Shown here: piece after piece, positions 10,281 to 21,245 of the stretch
How positions within the stretch are numbered: the stretch's first letter is position 1
How the letters are laid out: each line of letters begins with the position of its first letter
Source: Tuctoria greenei
Taxonomy: Eukaryota > Streptophyta > Magnoliopsida > Poales > Poaceae
Direction of reading: 5' to 3'
Length of the DNA: 64,000 bases
Assembly (NCBI GenBank): GCA_036927565.1
Contig: JAYESD010000007.1
Span: forward strand, 5,353,644 to 5,417,643
Notes under the pieces: generated by a model
The model's database searches: none
What the model was told of the DNA's origin: nothing
The model's input: the letters and a program-made list of their open reading frames with translations, nothing else
Translations under genes and position numbers: made by a program

Positions 10281-11941
10281 GCTACTCTCTCCAATTTTTG
10301 TTTCTTTCTTTGCCCTGATGGTTGCTCGAGTTGAAGCCGCACCGACGGAGGATGCGCTGCGGCGGGCGCTCGCGGAGCGGCAGGCAGCAGAGGACGTGCA
10401 AGACAAGTTCGTGCGCGCGCCCTTAAGTTCGGCGGCGCTGCGTCCGGGGCCGAGCTGGGCTCAGCCGTCGAGGCGCTCATGGCACGGGGGAGGAAGGGAC
10501 CGCTGCGCGTGCTGCAGCACTCCATCGGTGGCCCCGGACCGACGCACGGGAGGAGGCGCTGCAGCCGGCAGGCTGTGGGGATGTTGACGAGTCTGCAGCC
10601 GGTAGGGCGCTGGTGGAGAAGACGGGCGGAGGTGGGAGACGACCAAATCCAGATGTGGTGTTATTCGATAAGGGAAGGTAAAAAGGTAGTTTCACTACTC
10701 CCCCCGTCCCATTTTATTTATTGTTTCCGACCAAATCGACGAAATTAAGGAACCAATGAAATTACTATTCTATCCTCCCGCATCTTCGCACACCTCGTCA
10801 TCTCCTCCCTGACGGCACCGCCGCTGCCATCTCCGACGCTGTCGCCGCTGCAATCCCCGACGCCACACGATGACGCCACCGTCTATGATGCTACACGACG
10901 TCGCTGCCGTCCCCGATGACACTACCTCTGTCATCCCCACCGCTGCCCAATGGAAGGAGAAGAACAGAGGATGTCTCGCTGCAGTTGACGACAAAGAAGG
11001 TGGGGCTGACGACCGCGATAACGAGAAGACAGGACATGCGCTAGAAGGCATCCACAGAGCCCGCAAGGCCCACAATGAGGACGGCAACGCCGAGATGTGG
11101 ACGCGCGGCGACTGCATGGATTCGGCGGGTGGAGAGGAAGGAAGGCTGACGGGGTTAAAGGGGGTGGGAGCCTCCCGTGTCGGACGCCAATGGGACAAGA
11201 GCGGGGATGGGAGCCTCCCAGGGCAGGGAGCCGATGGAAGGAGAGCGGGAGGCGGGAGGTGGACGAACTTGATTAGGGGCAAAGAAGGAATCAATATTTT
11301 ACGGTGATCTACGACGACAAATAAAAAGACATTTTATGAGTTGGCTTGTGGCGACAAATAAAACGGGAAGGAGATAGTACTTCCTTAATCCCACCAAACC
11401 TGTTGGGAAGGACAAATAAAGATGGTGTCATGCGATCCGTTGCTTGAAAGCGGTGGCGGCGGCGAAATCAGCTCTTGACGGATGGAGCGCAAGACGATGC
11501 GCCTGAAGTCGACATCTGTTGGCGACGGAGCGAGATGGTTTACCACGGGGAGCGAAGTGCTAAGCGCGTGCGGAAAGGGACGATGCGAGACAGAGGACTC
11601 ACGCCGTTCCACTCAACTTTGTAGGGACGAAGTTGTTCTGAATCTGAAGAGAGTATTCCTTTCAGGGGATGACTCAATCCCACCTGTTTACAAAGCAAAC
11701 ACTATGAAAAGTGGGTTGATTCATTTCGTCCCACTCCACCCCACAAACCAATCACATAATTAGTGTCTCTGACCAGACCGCATCAACTCGAAGGCATGCG
11801 TATGAGTTGTAAAAGGTCAAAATCAGTGACATGTTAACAGCAAAACCATCAAGAAAACTACTTATGGACAGACTGTGAGTGGTATTAAGAGATGAGACCA
11901 AATCTAACCGGTATAAGAGATGGTGGACGAAAGTAAACTAA
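10281..11941. other. Intergenic, GC-rich fragments and a possible MITE-bounded segment
   Basis: No gene is recognised. A GC-rich patch at about 10318-10590 reads like an exon fragment (an ALRRALAERQA run) but has no splice context. CTCCCCCCGTCCCATTTTATTT at about 10698 and, inverted, AAATAAAACGGGAAGGAG at about 11356-11373 look like degenerate ends of one Stowaway-like element of roughly 680 bp. A further CTTCCTTAATCCCACC tract follows at 11381. Short open frames here lack any conserved motif. Confidence 0.5.
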
Positions 11942-12592
11942 GGGTCTGTTTGTAACCCCTAAAACTAATAGTTAGCTGCTAAAATTAGCTTTAGAGGTTT
12001 CAAACCTCTCAGCTAATAGTAGGACTAAAAATTAGCTAACCCCACAACTAATAAGTATTTTATTAGCTGTCCAACCCAGCTAATCCCAGCTAATAGTTGA
12101 TTAAAGTCCAAAATACCCCTCCCTCCCTCCCTCCCTCATCTGCCCCTCCTCTCTCTCTCCATCCGCTCCCGAAAAAGTCCACCCGTACGACCCCGCCGTC
12201 CCTCGCCGGCCGTCGCCCCGCCGGCCCCCGCCTGCCCAGTCGGGCGATCGCCCCGGCGGCCCCGTCGCCTCGCTGACCCCGCCGGATTCGTCGCCCCGCC
12301 GGCCCCGTCGACCCGCCAGCTCCGTCGTCCGTCGCCCCGTCGTCCTGCAGCCATCGTCGCGTCAGCTCTAAGGTAGTTCTCGCCTTCCTCCTACATCGTC
12401 AGGGCCAACGCCGTTGATCTCTTCGATACTAGTAGGGGAAAAATAGTCAATTAGTGTTTAGAGACTAAATTAGCTCTAGTGGTTCCAAACAACCTCCGGC
12501 TATTAGTTAGCTAGCTAATAATTAGCTGACACAATTCAGCTAATAAATTATTAGCTAGCTAACAATTAACTCTAGAGGTTCCAAACAGACTC
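11942..12592. mobile_element. Tourist/PIF-Harbinger-type element with GC-rich cargo
   Basis: The ends GGGTCTGTTTG and CAAACAGACTC form an 11-bp terminal inverted repeat with one mismatch. They are flanked by a 3-bp TAA duplication (11939-11941 and 12593-12595), as expected for PIF/Harbinger. The outer roughly 170 bp on each side are AT-rich repeats of TTAGCTAGCTAAT type. The middle, about 12120-12410, is a sharply different GC-rich block with (CCCT)n and CCCCGCCGGCCCCGTCG-like runs, resembling the 5' end of a grass gene. Confidence 0.8.
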
Positions 12593-13519
12593 TAAGACAA
12601 TAGTTAAAGGACTAAAAGTGGATTTAATCCTTCTTGTCGTCACAGGTGCAACCAAAGAAACTCCATCGTGTGCTTAGCTGATGTATGCATGTGCCTTCAA
12701 CCCTACAGGCAATTAATCATTTGAGGGGCCCTGTAAGCAAGAGAAGTACGGAGTGATCTTTTTTAATTGCGACCGTGCTTCCTACCACAAGGGTCGACCC
12801 TTGTACCGCCGGAAGTCTTCGGCGACAACTACAAGGGGCACATTTCTTCTCCATGATGAGCCCCTCGACAGCAACTCTTTAGCGACATTTCTTCTCCATG
12901 ATGAGCCCCTCGACAGCAACTCTTTTTTTTTCAAAAGGCCGTAACCGGCTTTCAATTATAAGTAGAAGGAAATATTTACAAGCTCGACAGCAACTCGTAA
13001 GCCAACAGTTGAATCAGCGACCATCATTTAATTATGGACCAGCTCAGTTGCCAAGAAAACACAGTCCTTGTTATCAATATATGCACACATAGACTGTCCA
13101 TACTTCTGGACGTCTATTGATCATTGGAGGCCACTGCAGGCCTCCAATGGAGGTCACGGAAAAGGTCTTATTGTTTGTTGAGTCAGTCCTCGATGTCTCA
13201 ATGCAGCCGCCTCCACTTGTCCCCAATGCAATGCAACTCTTCTATTCATGTGTGATTACATGGAGGCGACCCCTCACCCAACGTTACGTTGCGTGTATTT
13301 TTTTTTCGAAAAGGAGTTACGTTGCGTGGATGAATGCAGTAGACGAGCCCATGTGCGGAGTCGTACTGTTTGTTGTCAATTGCTGGCCGACCGAGAGCTA
13401 GTACGGACAGTACTCAGACATATACAATGACAGCACTGAAACTCCCAAAACAATTCTTCCAAGAGATCGACAAAGTCAGCGAGCCATTCAACTAGGAAGG
13501 AAGACAAGAGATTCAGGAA
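12593..13519. other. Intergenic, no gene recognised
   Basis: The stretch holds AT-rich unique sequence, a 40-bp direct repeat (12841-12925) and short open frames with no recognisable domain. No splice-supported gene was found. Confidence 0.5.
12841..12925. repeat. 40-bp direct repeat, two copies, period 45
   Basis: CATTTCTTCTCCATGATGAG plus the following 20 bases occurs identically at 12841-12880 and 12886-12925, separated by five bases. Perfect identity suggests a recent local duplication. Confidence 0.9.
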
Positions 13520-13682
13520 GGTAAGAGCAAGGTTAACTCCGGTCGAGTATGCAGGCCTCTGGAGCGCGGAGGATTGGGGATCATCGACTGGATAGATTCA
13601 GTAGAGCGCTATGGGTACGTTGGCTCTGGCATCAACAGAAATCTCCGCATAAGACATGAGTAGGAACAGAGATACCAATGGA
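13520..13682 (+). mobile_element. LINE (non-LTR retrotransposon) ORF2 fragment
   Basis: Translation gives VCRPLERGGLGIID, then after a one-base frame change DRFSRALWVRWLWHQ and finally VGTEIPMD. This is the conserved stretch after the reverse transcriptase domain in plant LINE ORF2 proteins. A TGA replaces the usual Trp, so the piece is dead. Only about 160 bp remain. Confidence 0.75.
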
Positions 13683-13686
13683 TCAG

Positions 13687-13893
13687 TGTTATGGAGGAGA
13701 CTAATGTACATAGAGAAGACATAAAGTACATAGAAGAGATTTCATCTATTTTCTTACATGCACACTAAAGTATATAATGGTCCTCTTTATATAGAGGAGA
13801 CAATCTAAAACCTAACCTGCTACAGTAGCCGCCGCTACCGTAGCGGACTGCTACAACACCCGTGGCCCATAAAGCCCACTACTATCCATAACA
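13687..13893 (-). mobile_element. Small LTR-like element (possible solo LTR)
   Basis: The ends TGTTATGGA and TCCATAACA are a perfect 9-bp inverted pair with TG...CA termini, 207 bp apart. On the minus strand a CTATATAAAG TATA box is present. The flanking five bases (ATCAG and GTACC) do not match, so a target duplication is not supported. It interrupts or ends the RAD51 pseudogene on its 3' side. Confidence 0.5.
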
Positions 13894-14164
13894 GTACCCT
13901 ATTTTTATAATATAGTTTTAAAAATAGCATGCATGCTTCCCAATTCACACAGAATCGATATGTGGGTAAAAAGAATCAGTGCATTGACTAAGGCATGAAG
14001 CCTTTCATTCATAAACAGAAAAGTAATGATATCAAAATTAACTATATGCATAGTACCAAAGAGCTATTTGCCCATCTAAAGCAAGTTAACGATACAGATA
14101 TTTTCTATGAGCTCAAAGTAACATACAGTTAACAGATCGATTCAAAACTAGAAGTTGTACTTAC

Positions 14165-14997
14165 CTGGTCACTATCATCAATTCATCATGGAAGCTGCCT
14201 CCAGCAGAAGTCTGAATCGATGATCCGTATTATAAGCTCTGGCATAAGCTCCACTCTCTAGCACATCAGCATGCACATGTTTAGCAATGTACGCTATTTT
14301 GTATAATCCAACATACTAACTGCAACTTAGCTATCACCTGTCAGGCATCTGCAGGAATCTCTGTGGTCTGAATGTACCCTCTGCATCGATGTATAGAGCC
14401 TTGCCTTCACCAACACTTGGTCCAACGGGGGCTGTAACATAAATAATATATTTAACATTAACAAAAGGATTCGGCATGAAACGGAAAAAAGATGTGAATA
14501 GTTTATAATTTCACCTGACATGTAACACAACGGGTTTGACACAACTGAGGCTTTCAAGAGCAAAAATCGCCATATATCTCAGTGATCGATCCTTTTTATA
14601 CCCCCCCCCCCTGTTGAACACAGGTCAACACAGAACGTTAAAAGTGATCACAATTCACAACTCGATACACTACAATCCCATTACCCTCCAAGATCTTATC
14701 AATCTCTGTGGATCCATTTGTACCTTGAATAATCTCAAGCTGTTGTGCATGAAGTTGGCTGGCACATGTAGATCCCAGTGGAACTGTCTTTCATGCTGCA
14801 AAATTATTAAAGACAGTTTATGACTCTAATAATGAGCATACAATTCAATACAACAGAGCCTCATTTTAAATTACTTGAATGCTTCAGTTATCTTACTACT
14901 AAAATAACAGTTCAGGGTTTCAACTAAATTTCAGAAACATTAATCCTTTCGGAGAGTCTATTTTTGATGCCAGATTGAGATAACACGATTCCAATCC

Positions 14998-15057
<60 letters not shown>

Positions 15058-15667
15058 AATAAAAAATGTATGTTACTGAGATTACGTGAATGTAAGGAGA
15101 AGCCTGCGATGATTTAAGGACGGATCAGGAACCTAGGGTTATGTAACCAAGTAACTGCAGGAACACCTGAAACTCGTAGCCCGATACCCAGGCAACAGGC
15201 GAAGTTCTTCCGATTAAACTGCGGAAACAGCAAATTGCACGAAATGCGAAACAGTAACCCAGGTCATCGTCACCGAGAACCTGCAAACTGATGTCGGTTT
15301 TCCCCGGCACACACCAGAAAGTCCAGGAAATGCGGGGGGAAACGGTTATGAAGAACCTCCAATTCATCGGCCAGGAACCTAACACCCCGCCCGACCCGAA
15401 GAGCCCGAAATCGCGAGGAACCCAACCCCGTCTATTTCCACTCCCACACGCGTACTTACTTGCGAACCCCCGAGTAATACTCAACCTTGCAGGCGCCATT
15501 TGGATTTGGGGAAGAAGAACAACAACCGGACCGAGAAACCGACTAGGGTTTGGAGCGTGGCGAGGGTGCGCAGAATGGCTCCGTACCTGGAGCTGCTCGA
15601 CGCGGAAGGACCCGTGCTTAACCTCCTCCTCCTGCTCATGCTGCCCCGCGCCCGCCGCCGCCGCCAT
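14165..15667 (-). pseudogene. RAD51: Truncated non-processed RAD51 recombinase pseudogene
   Basis: Minus-strand pieces match the plant RAD51 recombinase in order. Exon 1, 15667-15587, ends EEEVKHGSFRVEQLQ at a CAG|GTACGG donor. Further pieces are 14795 to about 14685 (VPLGSTCASQLHAQQLEIIQ), 14592-14515 (GSITEIYGD to CVTCQ), 14431-14338 (GEGKALYIDAEGTFRPQR) and about 14273-14165 (AYARAYNTDH, LLLEAASMM). Introns are kept, so this is a duplicated gene and not a retrocopy. RAD51 is the strand-exchange ATPase of meiosis and DNA repair. Here the Walker A Gly codon is TGA (14554-14556), a stop precedes KTVPLG, a frameshift precedes GEGKALY, and a short insertion with stops sits in the last piece. 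Exons for the helix-hairpin-helix region and the whole C-terminal half are missing. Confidence 0.88.
15001..15055. repeat. (TA)n microsatellite
   Basis: It is a pure alternating TA run of 55 bases inside intron 1 of the RAD51 pseudogene, likely polymorphic in length. Confidence 0.98.
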
Positions 15668-15774
15668 GGGCTCCGCTCGCAGCGACACAGATCACACCGC
15701 CTCCCTCTCCGCGCGAATTGAAAAGGGCGCCAAGGGAAGGGGCCAGGCAGCGTGGCCTCTTTTATTTGCGGGTC

Positions 15775-15910
15775 CCTAAATGGGCTTTTGAACGGGCCGC
15801 AGCTTGGTACCTGAGCAGCCCACGATCCGGCCCAGTCAGACGTGGTAACCCGCGCGGCCCACGGCTCGGCCCAGTCGGACTTGTCGGGCCTGCTGAGTCC
15901 GATGCGAGGT
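15775..15910. promoter_or_regulatory. Site II-rich bidirectional promoter (RAD51 pseudogene / proteasome alpha-5)
   Basis: GGCCCA occurs at 15829-15834, 15856-15861 and 15868-15873, with related TGGGCT (15781), GGGCC (15794) and GCCCA (15818). These are TCP-bound site II elements, common in plant housekeeping and cell-cycle promoters. They lie in the 370 bp between two divergent start codons (15667 and 16037). No TATA box is obvious. Confidence 0.65.
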
Positions 15911-16036
15911 GGGTCCCACGTGTCAGTATACTCATTCCCGTTCCCATCTCGCTCGCCTCCCAACTTCGTTCGCAAGAAGCTCCGCAGCCGAGAGGCTCTT
16001 GCTTCGATCCCGCATCGCGCCGCCGCCGCATCGAGA

Positions 16037-16225
16037 ATGTTCCTCACGAGGTACGCGATCCGTCCTTCCCAGGTTCGCTTCTATCTGTGGTGGTAGGGCT
16101 GATTTCTCGGTGGGGGGTTTTTGGTGGGCGCAGGACGGAGTACGACCGCGGGGTGAACACCTTCTCGCCGGAGGGGCGGCTTTTCCAGGTCGAGTACGCC
16201 ATCGAGGCCATCAAGGTGACGTTTT

Positions 16226-16263
<38 letters not shown>

Positions 16264-18999
16264 CTGTGTGTCAGTGTGTGAGAGAGAGAGAGAGATTTAG
16301 CTGCAGGATCTGGGAATTTTCTGTTGTTGGATCGAATAGGGGAGACCGGGGACATAAGGATTCCGATTTCAGGCGGATTCGTGGGTTGGTTGTCCACTGA
16401 CGCAGGTGTTTATGATCTGTGCAGCTGGGATCAACCGCTATCGGTTTGAAGACCAAGCATGGCGTTGTCCTGGCTGTTGAGAAACGTGTGACCTCGCCCC
16501 TGCTGGTACTTTCTCTTAACTTGCCTTTCTTATCTCAAGCTGCTCAAGTTGTTCCACTGCACCCTCGCAAACATTGTTGATGTTGATTGCGCTTATGTAT
16601 GAGAAATTATTTTTGCTGTATATGTGAGGTTTACCCTTAGGTAGGTAGGTCCCTTGGGATTATTATGCGAGGTTTGTCCTTAGGTGGATCCATTGATAAT
16701 ATCCAAACACATGGGTTTCGGTGCTGCACTGCTGCCGGCATTATACTGCACTTTTATGGCAATATTTTGTGTTCCAAACGCGAGAGGGTGCATATTGGCA
16801 GTGTTACAACTCTAGTCTCTACTGACTCGATTCCTTGTCATGCTTTTAACACAAACGATGTAGGACAACCACTTAGCCTTTTTATTTCAGATACCTAAAG
16901 ATTTCTTCATTTTTAATGTTATATAGGAACCAAGCAGCGTGGAGAAAATCATGGAAATTGATGAGCACATAGGTTGTGCCATGAGTGGGCTTATCGCTGA
17001 TGCTAGAACATTAGTGGAACATGCTCGTGTTGAGACTCAGGTACTATGTTGGGTTATGTGCATATGTGTTTGCGTTCCTTTATCTGTTACTCACTTAATC
17101 TTACTTGATTTGTTTGCAATCAGAATCATAGATTCTCATATGGGGAGCCAATGACAATAGAATCTACCACACAAGCTATATGTGACTTGGCGCTTCGCTT
17201 TGGTGAAGGTGATGAAGAGTCAATGGTGAGCTGACTTATTCATGTTTATTATAACAAGATTAATTTGCAGCCTTATTCTTTTTAGTTTCTGCTATGTCAT
17301 TTAAATTACCCTGGTTGTAATGGGAATTTATTGGAATCTTATTGGTTTTCTAATTATCCCTACAATACTTTCTCTGGAAGAGATAATAACTGATTTATCT
17401 GTGTAATAAGTAGTTTGTGAATCAACCAATCCTACATGAATTCTGGTTCTTTCTTTGATAACCATTACCCGATGGACCCTCCACTAGCTATTTTGCTAGC
17501 AAATTTTCACAAGGACAGTTTACTGCATTACCAGACTGTTGTTATGTTTCCTCCCAAATAACTTGCTCCCTCCGGATTTAAATTGTTGATGATAGTTAGT
17601 GCAATTCTGAAGAGAGCAGAGTATATCAACATCGCTATCACCCCATTTATAGTGTTTTGATATACATGTCTGTCTGTGCAGTCAAGGCCATTTGGAGTCT
17701 CTCTCCTCATTGCTGGTCATGATGAGAATGGACCTAGCTTGTAAGTATTGATCCTTCTAGCTGAGTGAACTGGTCTTCATTAAGGCCCTGTTTGGTACAG
17801 TTTCTGCTGCAGCTTTTTCATAAAAATAAGTTGAAGTTGTGTCAAACAGGAAACTTCTGTAACAGCTTAATAGTTCAGCTGCTTCTCAGAATGAACTAAA
17901 AGCAAGACATAAGTCGAAGCTGTTTTCCACCAGTTTTTCATACAAGCTGCTTTTGTAACAAGTTCCAGCTGTGCCAAACAGGGCCTAATTGTTGTTCTGA
18001 GAATACACAGTATAAAATGGACTGTTTTTTCTGCTGCAGTTGTAATAGCATGCGTTATTATTGTTTTCTTTTGTCCTATTTTCTAGACCGCCATGTTGCC
18101 ATTCATTCATCCTGATGATATCCATCTACATTGTTGTTATGTTCTCCAAACTTCCTTGAATTATGGTCAACTGAACCTGTCTGTCTGCTACAGGTACTAC
18201 ACGGATCCTTCTGGGACCTTTTGGCAATGCAATGCAAAGGCAATTGGATCTGGCTCCGAAGGAGCTGATAGCTCATTACAGGAACAGTACAACAAGGTAA
18301 GATGGCAGATGTGCCAATAAACCCTTGTTACAGAATTGTTCGACAAAAGTTCAGATACTTTTGTTTGTGCTAACACTCAGGCAGAATGGCACAGCAATAG
18401 CAGGTGATAATCTCGCTATTTGCCATTTATAAAGGACTGCACTCAAAAGATAAATCCTCCTTTAGTTTTTCGAGAACGCATATGTGCTTTTTGGTTATTG
18501 TATGATAGAAATTGAGAAATAACGCTTATGCGACCTTTGGCATTGAAGTTAGCTGTGCAGTTTGCAGGGGGCACTACTTGTGTTTCTGCTAACACTCAGG
18601 CAGAATAGCATAGCAAGACATAATCTCGCTATTTGCCATTTATGAAGAACTGCACTCAAATGATAATCCTCCTTTAGTTTTTCAAAAATGCATGTTTGTT
18701 TTTTTGTTTTTGTATGATAGAAATTTAGAATAACGCCTTACTCTCTCTGATTCAGGAACTTACCCTCCAGGAGGCGGAAACCATAGCCCTTTCGATATTG
18801 AAGCAGGTTATGGAAGAAAAGGTCTGGTGTACCAATCTATCTTTTTTGCAAATCTCTGTTTAACAACTCAAACAGTTATCTGAACTCTTATCCCATTCTA
18901 AAACAGGTGACCGCGAACAACGTTGACATTGCGAAGGTCGCGCCCAGCTACCACCTCTACACCCCCTCCGAGGTCGAAGCTGTCATTGCAAGGCTGTGA
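16037..18999 (+). CDS. PAE1: 20S proteasome subunit alpha type-5
   Basis: This is a complete nine-exon gene for a 237-residue alpha-5 subunit, part of the outer ring of the 20S core that gates substrate entry in nucleus and cytosol. Exons: 16037-16050, 16134-16215, 16425-16505, 16927-17040, 17124-17225, 17682-17740, 18194-18296, 18756-18821, 18907-18999, all GT-AG; they sum to 714 nt. The N terminus has the proteasome alpha signature (YDRGVNTFSPEGRLFQVEYA), then GLKTKHGVVLAVEKRVTSPL, DEHIGCAMSGLIADAR and RPFGVSLLIAGHDENGP, as in alpha-5 proteins. It ends in VEAVIARL. The first exon is only 14 nt. Intron 6 holds a Tourist MITE, intron 7 a direct duplication and intron 2 a CT/GA repeat. Nothing suggests loss of function. 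Confidence 0.97.
16225..16295. repeat. (CT)n followed by (GA)n in PAE intron 2
   Basis: A run of about 18 CT units is followed, after a GT-rich spacer, by a run of GA. The two runs are complementary and could fold back in the transcript. The tract sits within the first 80 bases of the intron. Confidence 0.9.
17784..17985. mobile_element. Tourist-like MITE in PAE intron 6
   Basis: The ends GGCCCTGTTTGG and CCAAACAGGGCC form a 12-bp inverted repeat flanked by TAA (17781-17783 and 17986-17988). Length is 202 bp. The same family is seen at 19483-20018 and 63847-64000. Confidence 0.88.
18364..18740 (+). repeat. Direct duplication inside PAE intron 7
   Basis: About 155 bp starting GCTAACACTCAGGCAGAAT occurs at about 18368-18527 and again, with substitutions, at about 18587-18740 (offset about 218 bp). 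Both copies include ATAATCTCGCTATTTGCCAT. This is an intron-internal tandem duplication and has no coding content. Confidence 0.85.
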
Positions 19000-19482
19000 A
19001 AAACGATGCCGGTCTCTTCGTTTCAATGATCTAAGGTTGATGTGGGGCTGTCGGTGTATTGTTGCCATGGATGTTTCAACAAAAGGATAGACGCTGGCAG
19101 GGGCTTCCTCTGATAGCCTCATTGACGGCCCAGTCATTTGTCTGTTTTCAGTAGCGTGAACCTATGGAACCAGAAAAAAAATCAGTTATTTTGATTCAAT
19201 CTGAGTGCCTTCTTTCGATAGTTGCTGATAGTTCGATGATGTTCCTGAATTTGTGTTGTGAAACTTGGCTTATGTTTGATGCCTGACCGGAATTTGCATC
19301 TCCAAGCGAAACAAAAGCAGAGGAGAGAACTAAAACTGTGCGACCAACATACCTTTTTCGCTGCTATGCTTCCAAGTGACGACTGGGCTGCTTGCTTCCT
19401 CTCCACTCCATCCATGTTCCATCACTCAACAGTACCAAATAAAATAGTCAATACTCAACAGTACTGTAGCACTCTTTTTTAA

Positions 19483-20018
19483 GGCGCTGTTTGGCATAGC
19501 TTCTTCATAAAAATAAGTTGAGGGTGTGTCAAATCGAAAGATTCTGTAACAGGTTAGGCTCCCTTTGGATTGAAAGAATGGTAAAAGAATTTTAAAAGAT
19601 AGGATTTGTAAAAGATTTTTTTTCTACATGACTATTTGGCTCACAGGAAAAACAAAGGGGAGTTTCCACAGAAATAGATTTCTTTGCTAAATTTTGTAGG
19701 AAACCTAACATGAGCATGAACCTCTTTTTTCTTTACTGACTCATATTACACGTTCCTTTTTTTTCTATGATGCTGCAAAATGGTTTCTCATCTCAATTTC
19801 TATATTTTCAATTCCAATAGGATTGCAAAGACATACAATTTAAATTCTTATGTTTTTTCTATTCCTGTGTTTTTCAATTCCTTCAAACCAAATAGAGCCT
19901 TATTAGTTCAGCTGCTTCTCAGAATGAACTAAAAGCAGGATATAAGCAGAAACTGCTTTTTACCAGCTTTTTAAACAAGTTGCTTTTATAACAAGTTTCA
20001 GGTGTGCTAAACAGAGTA
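19483..20018. mobile_element. Tourist-like MITE, split by a second MITE
   Basis: The left end GGCGCTGTTTGG follows TAA (19480-19482), and the right end CTAAACAGAGTA precedes TAA (20019-20021). Its halves (19483-19556 and 19900-20018) match the MITE in PAE intron 6. It lies downstream of PAE. Confidence 0.75.
19557..19899. mobile_element. Nested Tourist-like MITE inside the 19483-20018 element
   Basis: The ends GGCTCCCTTTGG and CCAAATAGAGCC are inverted. A TTA duplication flanks the insertion (19554-19556 and 19900-19902). Length is 343 bp. The order of insertion is clear: the outer element was there first. Confidence 0.8.
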
Positions 20019-20021
20019 TAA

Positions 20022-20273
20022 AACTTGTCGTTTTGTAGTTTATTTTTATACTACAAAACAACAACTTTTAGGAACGGAATGAGTACTACTTAATCCGTCT
20101 TCAAAAGGTTATCGCTTTCAAGTTAAAAAATGAACTATAATTGAACTACAAAGCGATAATCTTTTGGGAACGGATGGTGTACTTTCTAATACTCCCACCA
20201 TTCTAAAATAATTGTCACATTTTAGTTCAAAAATGGACTAGAAAGTGAGAAGTAATTTAGGATCGAGAGAGTA
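20022..20273. repeat. Three adjoining Stowaway-like hairpin elements
   Basis: Three consecutive inverted-repeat units have the common grass pattern CTCCGTTCCAAAA-...-TTTTGGAACGGAG, in decayed form, at about 20022-20083, 20087-20180 and 20192-20273. Each contains the internal TAGTTYA...TRAACTA core. Confidence 0.6.
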
Positions 20274-20735
20274 AAAAAAAGAGACAGTTTTACCCCTCCA
20301 AGTTCTCTATGCCCAGCTACTTCCTCGTGTTCCAATTCATGAAAATGTGGCATAAAATGCCTGTAGAAGTTGTGTCCTGACTTGATCATTCAGATGATTT
20401 CCAAATAGAAGCACTATAGAAAACAACGGAAATGCACGTCTAATGGTAGGCATCAAACTCGTAATCCATTTGGTCGTCTTCAACTATTCAGTGCTGAATG
20501 TTTTTCGCTCTCCCATTAAACCTATGGAATCCTGGGATGGAGCACATTCAGCTAACTTTCCTAAGCTCTGATTTGAGCTTCCGTCAGCATTTCTATAACA
20601 TAAGATGATAATTCGAGTGAAACTCGGAGGTACACCATGATTTTGAATCTTGACAGCTCACTAAGAGCATCTCTAATAGTCATGTAAAAGAGGACCTCCA
20701 ACAAAGTGGTTTAGGAAGTTTCTAGAAAACTACTA

Positions 20736-20833
20736 CTCCCTCCGTATCAATTTATTTATTGTTGGGACAACCTTCAGTAGTTTATTTCTAGCTCTTTTGA
20801 TTGTCTGAAACGACAATTATTTCAGAACAGAGG
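20736..20833. mobile_element. Stowaway-like MITE
   Basis: It begins CTCCCTCCGTATCAATTTAT and ends in a diverged inverted copy (GACAATTATTTCAGAACAGAGG), with TA on both sides. Confidence 0.65.
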
Positions 20834-20869
20834 TAGTATAGGAAATAAAAAACGGAAAGACTATTGTAC

Positions 20870-21155
20870 AGGTGCCTGAAACCGACGCTCAAATCAGGCG
20901 ATGCGCGCTGTGCCGTGGCCCGTGGGCACGGCACCAGGTTTAGATACATTTTTTTGTTAATTGTAATTCGTAATTTTGTAGGACTATGTTATTTGTAAAA
21001 TAATCAAATAAAAAATTTGTGGTTGGTTAACATATAGAACTAAAGGTTAATTACAAATTACTATGATTAGTGGTTAATGTAGTAATTAACTGCTAAGTAC
21101 TCAGTGTCTGATTTTTTTAAAAAAAAATAGGCACCTGAAATTTAGACAGCCCTTA
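20870..21155. repeat. Unclassified dispersed repeat, copy 1
   Basis: About 285 bp runs from AGGTGCCTGAA to CACCTGAAATTTAGACAGCCC. It shares both ends and an AT-rich middle (TTAATTGTRAATTYGTAATTT) with copy 2 at about 57236-57525. CAGGTGCCT occurs inverted near the two ends, suggesting a MITE. Confidence 0.7.
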
Positions 21156-21167
21156 AAAAAAGTCATA

Positions 21168-21245
21168 TTCTTCAACAATCCAAAATACTTGTCACTCTCT
21201 AGTTCATTTTTGGACTAAAGAGTGACAAATATTTTGGAATGGAGG
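21168..21245. mobile_element. Stowaway-like MITE
   Basis: It is a 78-bp hairpin with CCAAAATACTTGTCACTCT and its inverted copy AGAGTGACAAATATTTTGG, flanked by TA. Confidence 0.75.

Noticed and set aside
14327..14563. A separate small gene on the minus strand
   Set aside because: The frame joins two RAD51 exon remnants with the intron between them; in the right frames they match RAD51.
16044..16400. Open frames over the PAE CT/GA repeat
   Set aside because: They cross splice sites of a well-supported gene and consist largely of dipeptide repeats.
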